64,000 nt of DNA from Ficedula albicollis (taxonomy: Eukaryota; Chordata; Aves; Passeriformes; Muscicapidae): contig NC_021683.1 of the NCBI RefSeq assembly GCF_000247815.1, positions 9,496,286-9,560,285 on the forward strand, in the 5' to 3' direction. Of the stretch, positions 1-17,700 are shown piece by piece (position 1 is the first letter of the stretch; each line of letters starts with the position of its first letter). The notes beneath the pieces are model-generated. The model was not told the DNA's origin. It did no database searches and saw nothing but the letters and a program-made list of their open reading frames with translations. Position numbers and translations under genes: made by a program.

Positions 1-3926
<3,926 letters not shown>

Positions 3927-3970
3927 AGCGCAGCGGAGCGGCGGCAACGCACCGGAGCGCCCGCGCTGCT

Positions 3971-4074
3971 CCGGGCCGGGGAGTTCCGCGCTGCACGGGA
4001 ACGGAGAGTTCCGCGCTGCACCGGGCCGGGGAGTTCCGCTCTGCGCTGCACAGGAACGGAGAGCTCTGCGCTGC
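3971..4074. repeat. Tandem duplication of a ~50-bp GC-rich unit
   Basis: Two adjacent copies, 3971-4020 and 4021-4074. Each starts CCGGGCCGGGGAGTTCCG and continues through a GGAACGGAGAG segment. Each copy also contains two related half-units (GAGTTCCGCGCTGCA and variants), so the underlying period is about 25 bp. The second copy has a short insertion and substitutions. Confidence 0.75.
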
Positions 4075-4147
4075 GCCGCACAGCACCGCCCTCGCGCGGG
4101 GCGCGCCGGGCCGCCGGCTCGGGATCGGCGGAGGGGGAGGGCCCGAG

Positions 4148-5081
<934 letters not shown>

Positions 5082-5115
5082 TATGCACACGCGGTGTCCG
5101 GGGCAGGCACACGCG
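5082..5115. repeat. 22-bp minisatellite, right part
   Basis: The last 12 bases of the interrupted unit (TATGCACACGCG) are followed by one full unit at 5094-5115. The array then decays into GCATGCGG. It is the same repeat family as 4148-4244. Confidence 0.92.
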
Positions 5116-5571
5116 GCATGCGGAGCTGCCGGCCCGGGGCTCGGCCCCGCTGCGCTGCTCCGGGCAGGGGATGCGCTCTGCCCCGTGCTCGTTCCTGAGG
5201 GGGAAGGCCCGGGCCTCGCCGCTCCCGGCCGGGGTTTGCAGGGCCCCTCGGGCAGGCTGTGGGGACTCCGGGATCGGCCCGGCCCGACCGGCTCACTGAA
5301 GGGATGTTCTTCCGTGAGCATTGACCGCTGTCCTGCTTTCTTTTTTGCGCTGTGTTCTCCGGGGTTACATCCAGGTGATCTTCAGCGTCCCCTTTCAGTC
5401 TAGGACTAGGTGACAGATATTAGCTTAACACTTCTCTTACGAAGAAAGCATAAAGCATTCACCAGTACTTGTGGCCAAGGCAGGGATAGTGGGGGAATGT
5501 ACAAGAGCCACAGTGATACCTGTTGTGTTTACTGATAGTTTTGTGATTGGTTTGTTTTTTTTTTCCCACAG

Positions 5572-5727
5572 CTGAAGCGAAAGCAAAGGTGCTCACAATA
5601 CATAAATAATACATTACAAATTGAGATTGATCATGAAGACCTTTTGTGGAAGAGCCAATCCAACCACTGGTTCGATGGAGTGGTTAGAAGAGGGTGAGGA
5701 CTATGACTACCACCAGGAGATTGCAAG
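5572..5727 (+). CDS. PRMT7: PRMT7 coding exon 1 (5'UTR 5572-5632, CDS 5633-5727)
   Basis: The acceptor is TTTTTTCCCACAG ending at 5571 and the donor AAG/GTATGC is at 5728. It encodes residues 1-31 plus two bases. The 61-base 5'UTR segment has no upstream ATG. The exon begins with an acceptor, so at least one untranslated exon must lie upstream, presumably in the CpG island. Confidence 0.93.
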
Positions 5728-8700
5728 GTATGCTTGGAAAAGTAGCTTGTTGTTCCATTAAAGGACACCGAAAAATGAGCAAATCCAACTTTATTTTAAT
5801 GGCAGCTTGGGGGTCTGTCTTTTAGAAGTTCCAAGGGCATGAATTGAACTGCCTGTAGAATAGTCTAAATGTCAGTAAATGTGCCCAGTGGTGTACAGGG
5901 CAAGGCTGTCAATGTAGTTCTCCAAGTAGTTTCCTTCTAAATTTTTTAAAGTGTTTTCATTGGGGCTGATCTGAATACTGATAGGGACTGAGTTGGGACA
6001 AAATGCCTTCACTAAAATTATTTAAATGCCCGTACAACATATAACTGCCAGGTGTCTGTCCATGTTCCAGCTTTTTAAGAGCTTAGTGTAATAGCCAGAG
6101 AAGGTGGGAAGATATATTTTACGGTATTTTGGAGTTGTGCAGCCCATGAAGAAATGGGAACCAGAGTAAGTCTTGGTAAAAAATAAGTCATTAGTTTCCT
6201 GTCTTTCATTTCTCTGTAGGACTCTGTGTCTGTCTCAGGTGCTGTTTCACAGCTCTTTGTCCATAGATCTGTGCCTTGGGTCTATTGCTGTGGAGAGGAT
6301 TTTTGCCAATGGTTCATGAGTTGATTTATATGCTGATGGCCAGATCACTGAAATTACATTATCCCTTAGATTTGAGAAACACTTTAAATCTTCAAAGAGT
6401 GTGTCAGTTGTATGTGCATTTGTGGGCCACAGGGACCAGTTGCTTTGCAGAATGGAGTATTTTAACTGGAATATCTTTTATTGCAGGTCACGCTATGCAG
6501 ATATGCTTCATGATAAGGATAGAGTAAGTATAGAAGCAAAAAAACCCTTTTGAATGGTGAGAAAAGAGCTATTGCATTTCTCTTGAATAGCTGTCACTGT
6601 GTCATTATATGGCTTTCTCTGAAAGATTAAATTATCACATTTTTGTAGTCTCTAAGGTACCAGACCTTCTCTTAGATCAACAGATATTTTCTTACATCTG
6701 ACTTTAGTGTTCTGTTGTTTACTGCAGAACATTTTTATATTCAGTAGCCAATTTTGCTGTTCTGCTTGGCATTTTTGACAGAGAGCTCATTAGACTAAAT
6801 TTCAAAGGCTGTAAAAGTGAAGCTGGGCTTCTTAGTTTTTATAGGAGTGTAAGTAAAGTCTATTCTTTTGTGGTGTTTCTACCATATATGCAGGCATGAT
6901 GAAGTCTGGAATGAGTAGTTCAAATGTTCATTTTCCTCTAGCCAGTAAGTCAGCCTTCCATCAATAATGTTTTGAAAGATTTTTGTGGTGCCTCAAAAAA
7001 TTCAAAAAATCTTGAATTCATATTGAATTAAAAGGTGGGATCAGGCATTTAATAAGCTGTGTAGAGGCAGCAGGTTGTGGCTGAGTGATTAAAACAGCTA
7101 CTGGAATTACATGTATCAAAGCTGTTGACTAGAATTGTTCAGAAAGGGATCCAGCAGACCTTCCAAACGTGTAATGTTCAAAGGCTGTGTATTCCTTGGA
7201 AAGGCTTAATAAATTATTTGGAAAGGAATGTCTTGTTAGAAAGGAAATATAAGCATATATATCAATCTGTATCTTGTGGCTGACAGCATTTGTTTCTTTC
7301 CTGTTGATGAGGTTGGTGTGCTTATAGGTCCATTTAATGGCCTGTAACCAAAAACCAGGATTTACACAGGTTTATTCTCATGTATGAACCCTTTTCAGTA
7401 GATGAAGAGAGGAATCTAAATCAAGATACTTCAGCTCTTGTACTGCCATAGGGAAAATATGACTATTTGAGTGACCCTGCAGGGGAAAATTAATCAGAAA
7501 ATCTGTAGTATCTCCCATGGATCTGATTATTATTTGCTTGGGAAAATCCTCACATTTGGAAATCATACACATGTTGTGAATAGCTGATTGACCAGTGGTA
7601 ATATGAACATTGTGATAAATACTGATGTACTTTAAACAGGCTGATCCTGGCAGATACAGGTGTTATTGCTGAAGATGCCTTTGGTCTGACTGTTTAGGAT
7701 AAAGAGTGTCTGTAGGCCTTTTTCTGATATAAACTCACGGTCAAAGAATGCCAGATTTCTGCACAAAAATTAAAAACATAAATGGATAAAAGATTGCTGA
7801 TTTTTTTTTTTTTTTTTATTTCCCACAGAATGTGAAATACTACCAAGGTATTCGTGCTGCAGTGAGCAGAGTTAAAGAGAGAGGTGAGAAAGCAGTTGTG
7901 CTGGACATAGGGACTGGCACAGGACTCCTGTCCATGATGGCAGCTTCAGCTGGGGCAGATTTCTGCTATGCCATTGAGGTGAGCATTTGTTAGGGGTTGC
8001 ACATATTCAGCACGTTCTTTGTGATGCTCTTATTTTCAGGCTATGCACTATCCCTGTTATTTTTGTTCTGAATGAAACAGAAATTCTCTTCACAGCTACA
8101 CTGTTAATACAAGCAGGTTTTTGGCATACTTCAGCGACTGTTTCAGTGCTGGTTGTTTTGGTTTCATTCACACAGTGTCTGGAGCACATGTAAGTCTTTA
8201 GGGGCTTCTGTTGATGTATGTATACATATCCTTATTTTTTCAAAAAATGAGCTTGTTTAACATAAATGCTACAATATTTATGTGTATACTTGTGTTTAAA
8301 AAGTTAAATTGTGGCTTTTGAAGGCAGCTGATAACTCTCTAGCAGTAAAGCTCTGAATTTTTCAGTGAGGCTTGTTACCTTGTTTCATGGTAGTGAACTT
8401 CAAACATAGGAAAAGATACAGAAGATGTTAATTGTTTTCAGAACTCAATATACTGAATTTTGCTTTTGCAGGCTGACTTGAGTGGTACCATTTTGTTACT
8501 CTCTTTCTGTTCACAGGTGTTCAAGCCCATGGCTAATGCTGCTGTGAAGATAGTGGAGAAAAATGGTTTTTCTGACAAGATCAAAGTAATCAACAAACAT
8601 TCCACTGAAGTCACAGTTGGCCCAGGTGAGAAAAATAGGCTAGGCCTTAAAAAATTGGCAAGTACCTGAAAACCACAAAGGAATATGTTTTACTCTTGTT

Positions 8701-11700
8701 TCTTACATGTTTTTTAACTAAAACAAGTGCTTCGAGAACCCTGAGGGAGCTGGGGGGGTTCAGGTTGGAGAAGAGGAGTCTCAGGAGAAACCTTGTCTCT
8801 ACAACTACCTGAAAGGAGGTTTAGGCAGGTGAGGGTTGGCCTCTTCTCCAGGTGACAGGATGACAGGAAATGGCCTCAAGTTGTGCCAAGGAAGGTTATT
8901 AGGAAAATTTTTTTTACAGAAAGAGTTGTAAAGCACTGAAAAGAGTGCCTAGGGAAAGGGTGGAGTCATCATCCTTGGAAATGTTTAAAAACTTGTGGAT
9001 ATGGCACTTGAGGATATGGTTTAGTGGTGAACATGGTGAAGGTGCTGGATTAGTGGTTGGACTTGATCTTAAAGGTTTTTTCCAACCTTAAGGATTCTGT
9101 GATGCTTTACATTCTAGAAAGTAACACTGGAAATCTACTTCAAAAGAAAGTGTTCTGGAAATACCTCAGCAGCTGTTTGTATTTCAAATGGAAAATAATT
9201 TCCAGTCTTAAGCAGACTCTCTAACACTTGTGTATTCAGGATAGCATCTTCTTGAAAGACTTACATAAAAATTTAACACTACAGTATTAATTTGTGTCTT
9301 TTAGATGGAGATATGCAGTGTCGGGCAAACATCCTGGTAACAGAATTATTTGATACAGAGCTGATTGGAGAAGGAGCTTTGCCAAGCTATGAGCATGCAC
9401 ACAAATATCTTGTACAGGTAAGAAAATAGGAAGTGTGTCACATCTGTCAGTAGAGACATTCTTTGCCTTTTTTGAAGTAGGATAGAGATTATACAGGACT
9501 TAGGCTTCTGTATCCCTTAGTAAATATACCATCACCTCTGCTAGTTTCTTATTCAGTCAATAATTTACTAGATTAATTTCTAGAATAAAGCTATTTGAGT
9601 TCATGTTGTAATCACAGGCTCTGAAATTACACCTAGTTGCTTTGTGTTGAAACCAATAACTTGCTGGTTAACAAATGTCTTTCAGAAAGGCATCCAGTTC
9701 TGATTTGAAGCTCTCCTTAATATCAACTTTGTCCCAAGATGTTTTTAAAAATCTCCTAAATTTGATGAGCTTCACCTCCCAGGCATTGGTTCATTTTTGA
9801 CTGTTTTGTTTTTTTTTTCCCTATTGTGCTCTTACTACTCCATATGCATTTGCATGTGAAAATATTTTAAATGTCGTATTTAAATGTTTTTTTGGACTTA
9901 TAATCTATGGTTACAATTTTAGGGCTTTCTCTTTCACATTTTCTAGTGTTCTCCCTTAGTTACATGGATGGCAGAACTTTATTTAGGTTTCCATTCACCA
10001 GTTTGAAACACACCATAACTTTGTACTGCTCTCCATATAGAATTCTAAATTGCAATCAGTCTTTTTTTCTGTAAAAGCGTTGTTTTTGGGCTTCATGGTT
10101 GGCTCTTAGTTCATACTGGGATTTTTAGGACAATTTATATGTTTTCCACTCTTTAAACATGGATACAAAGTTGTCCTTGCATAAATATTTGAGCCATTAT
10201 TTTTCTTATTTTCTCATTGCAATCAGCAATTCTCTTATTGTTGATGGCTTAGTACTTTCCTGCCTTGAGAAGCTCGGGCTGGCTCTTATTTTAGAACAAG
10301 AATGGAAATGTAAGTTTAAGTGAGGCTAGTAAATTGATAGTGTTGCATGGTTAATGAAGTGATCTGGCCTTGCTGAACCACACTGAACAGGATAGATATG
10401 TGTATTCTATTTCACAGAGAGAAAAATTGTTCTGGTGTTACAAAAGTCTCTAAAATAACTTGTATATTATATTCCGAAGCTCCCAGTCCGACTTTTCTTT
10501 AAATGAGTTTTCATTTCAATTGATTTAGTTCTCACTCATGTTAATAAGTCAAACTTGTTGAATGTATTTACCCTTTGTTTTGAACATTTAGGAAGGATGT
10601 GAGGCAGTGCCTCACAGGGCAACAGTGTATGTCCAGTTAGTGGAATCCAGAAGAATGTGGTCCTGGAAGAAACTGTTTCCTGTTCATGTTGAAGCAGAGG
10701 ATGGTGAAAAAATTCTTTTTCCGCCTTCAGAAATGGAGAACTGTCCAGGTGTTCCTTCTGTTTGTGATATCCAACTGAACCAGATGCCTTCAAGTGACTT
10801 CAGTACCCTCAGTGATGTGGTGACAATGTTCAGGTAAGGGAGACACTGTTTTGTTCAAAACAAAGTTATCCTTTTATGCCTTTCATATAAGCCGTGCATT
10901 CAGCTTAAGAAACTGGTGAGAGTTTCTGAAGAATTCTTTTTTACAATTTTCTTCCTATTATTTCTTTCTACAATTTTCATGCTTCCCTGCAGTGTGGATT
11001 TCAGTAAGCCAGTACAGAGTGCTTCTACCTACTATAGAGTGCAGCTGGAGCCTGTGAAATCTGGCAAGGCACAAATTGTACTTTCCTGGTGGGATATTGA
11101 CATGGACCCCCTTGGGACGATAAATTGCACAATGGCTCCCTACTGGGTAAAACCCACTTCTGCTTTGCAGGTAAAATACTGAGCCTTCATTGTCAGATGA
11201 CTGAGCAACTCTTTGGAGTACTGGGGGATTTAAGCAGTTCTGCCTTAAATTGCTTAGGAACTTTGCTAATATTTAATGTATTGGAAGATGCTAATTGTAG
11301 AAATTTCAGCTGTGGTATGTGCCCATTTTAGCTTTTCTTTATTGTTAATCTTTTATGAGTGATCTTTTATGTAAAGCTTAAAAACTGAAACTGTCTTCCA
11401 GATATTGCTATTTCTTTTACGTTCAAGAAATACAGATTTCTATATCTTTTTCCTTAACTAGTCTCTATCCCTGGTTAAAATATTAGTCTGTGGTTTGCTT
11501 CCATGTAGTTCTTCTATTAAATTTCCAAATAAATGTTATCCTTATGGTAGTATATTTGTACTCTAATTAAAAAAAGAGGCTGATATAGGAAAGTGCTGGA
11601 TTGATATGGATAATTACAGAAATGCTATCACTATTAAGCCAGATTGTTGTGTTTTTGTGTGAATGTATTTATCACTAGGATGAACTTAGTCAAAAGGAAA

Positions 11701-14700
11701 TTACAAAGTGATTGATTGTCTACACTTAGCATGTTTGAGAAGAAAATTTGAAATTATCAAATTGGAGGTGTTCAGTCAGTTTAGAATGACTGATCAGCAT
11801 AGGATATTTGCAGTGTAAAAACCAGCTTTTTGAAACACAAAGTAGTTGTGCTGTGATCAGAGTGACACTGACATAATTCTAGGTGCATGAGGCTGTCAGC
11901 AGTTTGATACAGGTTTCTAACACAAGTGAACTGTGGAGGTGGAACAGCATTAACAAATGCAAAGCAATTTTGGGATGTTTTTCATTTAGTTGAAATAGAG
12001 GCTCAGCCAGTGAGCAAGCCAATGGTCTCAGGTTTATTCTGTTTCAAGAAATCAGTATTATTCAATATGTAATGTTGGTGTTTCCAGCCTTGCTAACTTG
12101 AACAAGATTCTTTAAATTAATCATGCATTTTCAAAGTTGTGCCCATTCTTCCTAATTGATTTCCTGCTATTGGTTTACTTTCTATTTGCTATTTATGAGT
12201 GAATTCCTAAGGTTTTGTGTATCAACTCTTTTCAGTGGAGAGATCACTGGATGCAATGTGTTTATTTTCTTCCACGTGAGGAGCCAGTTCTGCAGGGTGA
12301 GAAGCTGTACCTGACTGCCTGTCGTGATGAGTACTCTGTGTGGTACAGCCTGCAGAAAGCCAGGTAACAATCTGTGTGAGAAAAAGGCTGCTATCTTACT
12401 CCAAGCTGGAGTATTTGCTGCTCTTAGAGCCTTTTGTAGAAGAGCTAGATAAGAACCCAAAGAGTAGAAAAATATTACAGGCTGCCTCTTGAGCAATGCA
12501 CAGGTGGAAAATACACATTATGCATAAAAACTCAGTTGAACTGCAAGCTTCTGCCTTGCACCTGCGTGCATTCTCTGACAAAGAAGCATAAAACACTCAT
12601 GGTTGATTTCTGGAAATCCTAAAATACAGCACAGCTGAAGTGGCATACAGGTAAAGAAGTGAAATAATTGCCATTCTGTTTCCGTTTTTTATTTTCTTAG
12701 TCAGCACTGTCTTTTTGAGATTACTGCCTTTTGCCCAGATTGAAAAGAACTTAATCATATTGGTTGTAATGACAATTGCAGCAAACATTTTCAAAACCAG
12801 TGCTAGCTTTAAAATGTCTGCATTTGCTTTGCCTTTTTTGCTTAGGAGTCCAACATCCAAGCAAGTTACTGCTGAAAGGGCAAAGCCTAAAGTACCTAAC
12901 CATCACAGTTAGTGGGAAAGTGGGAGATGGTCTTGGTTTTGTGTTTTAAAGAAGGTGAGAATTCTTTTTGGCCACTTTTCATTTGGAAATGCAGAGTTAC
13001 AGAAATGTCTTTGGAGAACCAGTAACTTTGAAAAAGTGACAGCAGAGTTCGTATTCATTACTGTGCATATCAGCCAAAATGCACAAATGTTGGTGTTTGC
13101 AAAAACGTGTTACTGGTGCTGTAGTTGATACTACACTGAAATGTTTTACAGAGAGGGGGAGAACAAAGCAGATGAGGAGGAGCATAAAGCAGATGTTCCT
13201 GTGGAGAGTCCTGTGTGTAGGTGTCGTGCTCACCTGCTTTGGAACAGGCCCCGCTTTGGGGAGCTGAACGATCAGAACCGAACACGCCAATACATCAAGG
13301 CCTTGAGGAAAGTGAGTGCTTGCTGCCTGCAGGCTTTATTGGCTTCTCTGATGCATGCACATAGTGCAGTACTTATTTATGGAATTTGTTTGTCCCCTGC
13401 AAAGGATTTACTCATGAAGTGTATTTTTCTTACATCAGCAGATGGAAGTTGTAAGTTTTCAAGAAAACTTTAGTATTAAATTTTTAAATGGTAAGCAGCC
13501 ACTTTTGTATAGAGTTTGTAGCAGCTCTTGTGTTAGACATAGTATTGGTAGTTGAGTAAAGGCATCCAATACATTTTTGAGCAAACTTTTTCAGACCTAA
13601 GCCAAGGGCATCACATGAGAATTTTTTTACCATTATTTGATATGAAAGTGTATAAAGTGTGGAAAACTTTTCCCTCTGGAATAAGAATAACAATGACTAT
13701 TTGTTTTCTCTAGGTTCTGAAAACAGATAGTGTTTGCCTTTGTATCAGTGATGGCAGTCTGCTCCCTGTGCTGGTTCACTATCTTGGAGCAAAGCAGGTA
13801 CAGTACTTTGTCCTGTTTTTCAGATCTTTGCATTTTGGCTTGGCATTTTTCTCTCATGTAGTTAATTTCCATTTCATTATTTAACTATTTGCAGTGCCTC
13901 TTCAGGGACAAGTGAGGAATAGGCTCATATTGTGATGAAGGGAAGGTTAAATCATATCTGGTCAAGCTGAGGTCTAGGAAGATAATAATCACCAGATTTG
14001 ACATTTACCAATGTGTGGTTTTGAGGGAAAGTACTGTTCCTCGTTCCCCATTGCTTCCTGTTTGCCATCTTACATCTTGTTTATTTGAAAACACTCTTTC
14101 TATGGACCTAAATGTCTGGCAGGGTATTTTTCTCTTATGTTTGCAGTTCCATAATTACATTTATTACCTAGTCTAGAGTGGAAGATCTGTAAGAGGCAAG
14201 TAGGAAGCAGTCAGAGTGCTGTGTCTGTGAGCTGCCTGGCTGTCTCACATACATGAATGACCTACCTGACGGGGGGCCCTTCAAACTAAAATATATTTGA
14301 GTTGAACTGAATATATGAGAATGTGAAATGTGATATAATCCTAAGGAATGTAGCATATTGCCTAACAATTCATCATTTTGGATAAAAATTAATTTTTTTC
14401 TTACTGAAAAAGACTTCAGAGCACTTTCCAGCTGATACAGTCAGATCATGTTAAGCAGTATTTACAATTTGGCACACTGGTAATGTGCTTGCATTTGTTC
14501 ATGAGTAAATACATGCTTAGAACAAATGTTAATATGCTGTGTGCAACTTAAAAATAGAAAATAAATGTTTCCATTCTGTTGAGATTTTTTTTTCTTGTAT
14601 AGCTGTGAAAACAGAATTATTTAGCCTGTAGTTTTGGGGGGGTGTTTTGTTAAGAAAAAGTTCTTTGTAGTGAGCTGTGGAGTAGATGTATGATTCTTAT

Positions 14701-17700
14701 GAACTGTGCTCACTAAGGCATCAAAATGTTACTTCATTCTTCAGTTACATGTTCTTTTAATTAAAAACTATAAAGCTAGTTTGACTAACTGTGTATTTTT
14801 CATTAGGTGTTTACATTAGAAAACTCTGCTGTGTCCTGCTTTGTCATAGAAAAAGTGAGTATTCCATTTTCTGTTAAAGCTGAATCTCTCCTTGTAGATG
14901 TCTCTTGGCTTGTCTGCTTGAGGTGCTGCTCTGCTGCTGCCATTGCCTTGGTGACAGAAGCCAGGCTGTTTGTTTCTGAGGATTAGTGAGAGCATCCCAA
15001 AGCTTGCACCACTCTGGCAAGCAGCACCCAGCAGTTCTGTCTTGCAGCTGAGACAGGCTGGGAGTGGCTGCTCTGCTGTTTGCTCTGCCTTGGGGAAGGG
15101 CACAGAAGGCTCTGCCAGTGGAGTGGAGGCTGTTCAGGAGAGACAGCTTAGGCTGGGGCCTAAGAAGTGACTGGAAGCAGCTTTCTGGGGTCATCACTGG
15201 GCTGTGGCTCCTTTAGTTGACACTGTGTGTTTGGAAGAGATCTGGCTCAGCCTGTGGCTCAGAAGTGCAAAACCAGATGGTGGGCAAATGAGGACTTGAA
15301 CCTGGTCTTAAGGAAAAGCCAAATATGCAGTGTATTCATAGATGAAGTGATTCTTACCTTTCTTGATTATCCTTCTCAAATGCTTCAAAGTGCAAATGAA
15401 TGAAGGTGAGGTAACTTTTGTGTTATCTGCCTTTTTATATAGATAATTTAAAGAATACTGAGGGCACATGCTTTAGTTCCCTAAGTGTAACACATTGGCT
15501 CTAGGTGCATGCACCCTTCAAGAATAGACTTGTATCATCCTCATAAGTTATGGCAGGCAGTTTTATTAAAATTTCTTTTGGCTGCTGGGGATTTATTTTC
15601 AGTAAAATTATTTTGGTCTCAACTGTGGCTTTTGAAGTGTGTTATTTTTGGTTTTAGTTTTTGAAAGCAAATCATCTTGAAGATAAAATTAAAATAATAG
15701 AAGCACGTCCTGAGTTGCTGAAGCCTTCTCATTTGGAAGATAAAAAGGTATGTTACAGTTGTATATTGTGCTGAATTTCAGGGGTTGGTAGGGAACAGAA
15801 GGTAAAAATGAATTGTAGCCACAATGAATTCTGTTATATCCCAATTAATATAAAAAGTAGTGGGTAAATGGTTCACACCATGTACCACTAAACCTAAAGG
15901 AGAGTAAAGACTGTGGGATGGTTGTTGCTTTGTTTTGGAAGGGTCTGGCTTTCCCTGCTGCATAATTGCCCCAGTAGTTAAGGCAGTTTAACTGGTTCTG
16001 CAAGGCTGCAGCTCTTTCACAGGCCACTCAAGAGGATTGCAATCTATTTGGAAGTAATAAGGTATTTCAGAATTCTGTGATTCATTACAAAGCCTTCCAA
16101 ACCCAAACTGCAATATTTTCTCTTGAACTGTTGTGAGAAAATTCAATATAAAATGTGGTAACTAAACCCCTAGAACAATGTCCAGTGTGCTGTATACGTG
16201 CAGTGTACAGTAATAAATCCCTAGGGAGCAGTAGAGGTTTTTATCTAGATGATTTCACTTAATATATTGCACTGGCAGCTATTGGAAAACCTAAACAGCC
16301 TGTGTTGTGAGTTGTTGTTTTTTATTATAATGCTTTTTATCTGTTCCCTTCCTTGCCAAGATTTCTGTCCTTGTGGGAGAGCCGTTTTTCACCACAAGTT
16401 TGTTGCCGTGGCATAACCTGTATTTCTGGTATGCCAGGACAGCTGTGAGCACTCACCTTGCCAGCAATGTCACTGTCCTACCTCAGTCTGCTTCTTTGCA
16501 TATGATGATTGTGGAGTTCCAGGTGAGATTGTTCAGATATTTACACAAATCCACTTAAAGCTGAGTACAACTTTATCTTAATACTGTCCAATGTATTCTG
16601 TACTTGCCACCTTAGAAAAGAATATTTGATATCTTTAAGGTGAATTTTGCTGTTTCAGCCATCTCTTGTCAGCAAATCAGCTCCAGTGATTGATTTTTAC
16701 CATTTAAAATGAAAGGACTTCATGTTTTAAGATATTTATTTAGATTAGAGATTGGTGAAGCATGTTACACTTGTAACATGTACAGTTATAAAATTAGGTA
16801 CTTTATCCTATATGTAATGTATAAATATATATATAAAGTAGATACTCTGCAACATACCAGGTTTTGAAATGAGGCTTTATAAAACTGCAGGCAGGATTCC
16901 TAATGTGGATTTTTTTTGACTGCCTGAGGCTGTACACAGTTCTGAATATGAGCACGTCTTAAAAATACTTTGAGAAGTCATCTTTCAGATGTTGTACAAA
17001 GTTATAAATGTAGTTTTTTCATTTATCAAGGACTTTGTAACAAAAGATTGTGAAGTGTTTACCTACCATAAAAAAGGAAATTAAGTGCTTTCATCATTTA
17101 TATGCAAAAGTCCAGTAGCTTACGTGAGGGAACTCTGGCATTGTATAAATAATTATACATTCTTTAAATTAAAGTGTCTGTAATCTACCGAATTTTCACA
17201 TAAACACAGCCTTCAGTTTATTTGTTAAAAATGCCAGGTCTTTTTTGTAGTTTTGCCTCTCCTCTGGCTCACCAGCTGTGTAGTTTCTGTGTCTGAGCCT
17301 TCTCTCCCTTAACAGTTTCTATATTCAAATGCTCTTTAACCTTGTTAGTTAGTTCTGCCTTTGATTTGTGCATGTGAAAATGGCCCCAGCCACCTCGGGG
17401 GCTAATCAATTGTGATGCACATTTTTTCAGTTTTCTACAAAAATGTACAGAGTTTAAGTATATACTGAGTAAATAATGTAAATCTGAATTCTGTAATAGG
17501 GACCAGGTATTTAGAGTAAACAGCAGTAATCAGATTAAAATAAGCAGTAAATTTTAATTCCATGCTCTCTTATCTAGAGGATTTACTTCCCTAGAACTCA
17601 AGGCATTTTCTAAGGAAGTAAACATTATTCTCTTCACGTTCTAGATGAGGAAACCAAAGCATGCAGAGTGATGACTGAAGATTATTCAGCAATCAGCAGA

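Noticed and set aside
12848..12912. Possible extra PRMT7 exon after a TTGCTTAG acceptor
   Set aside because: It joins in frame after exon 8 and reads [11 protein letters not shown], but it ends in a stop codon before any donor. The exon at 13152 continues PRMT7 properly.
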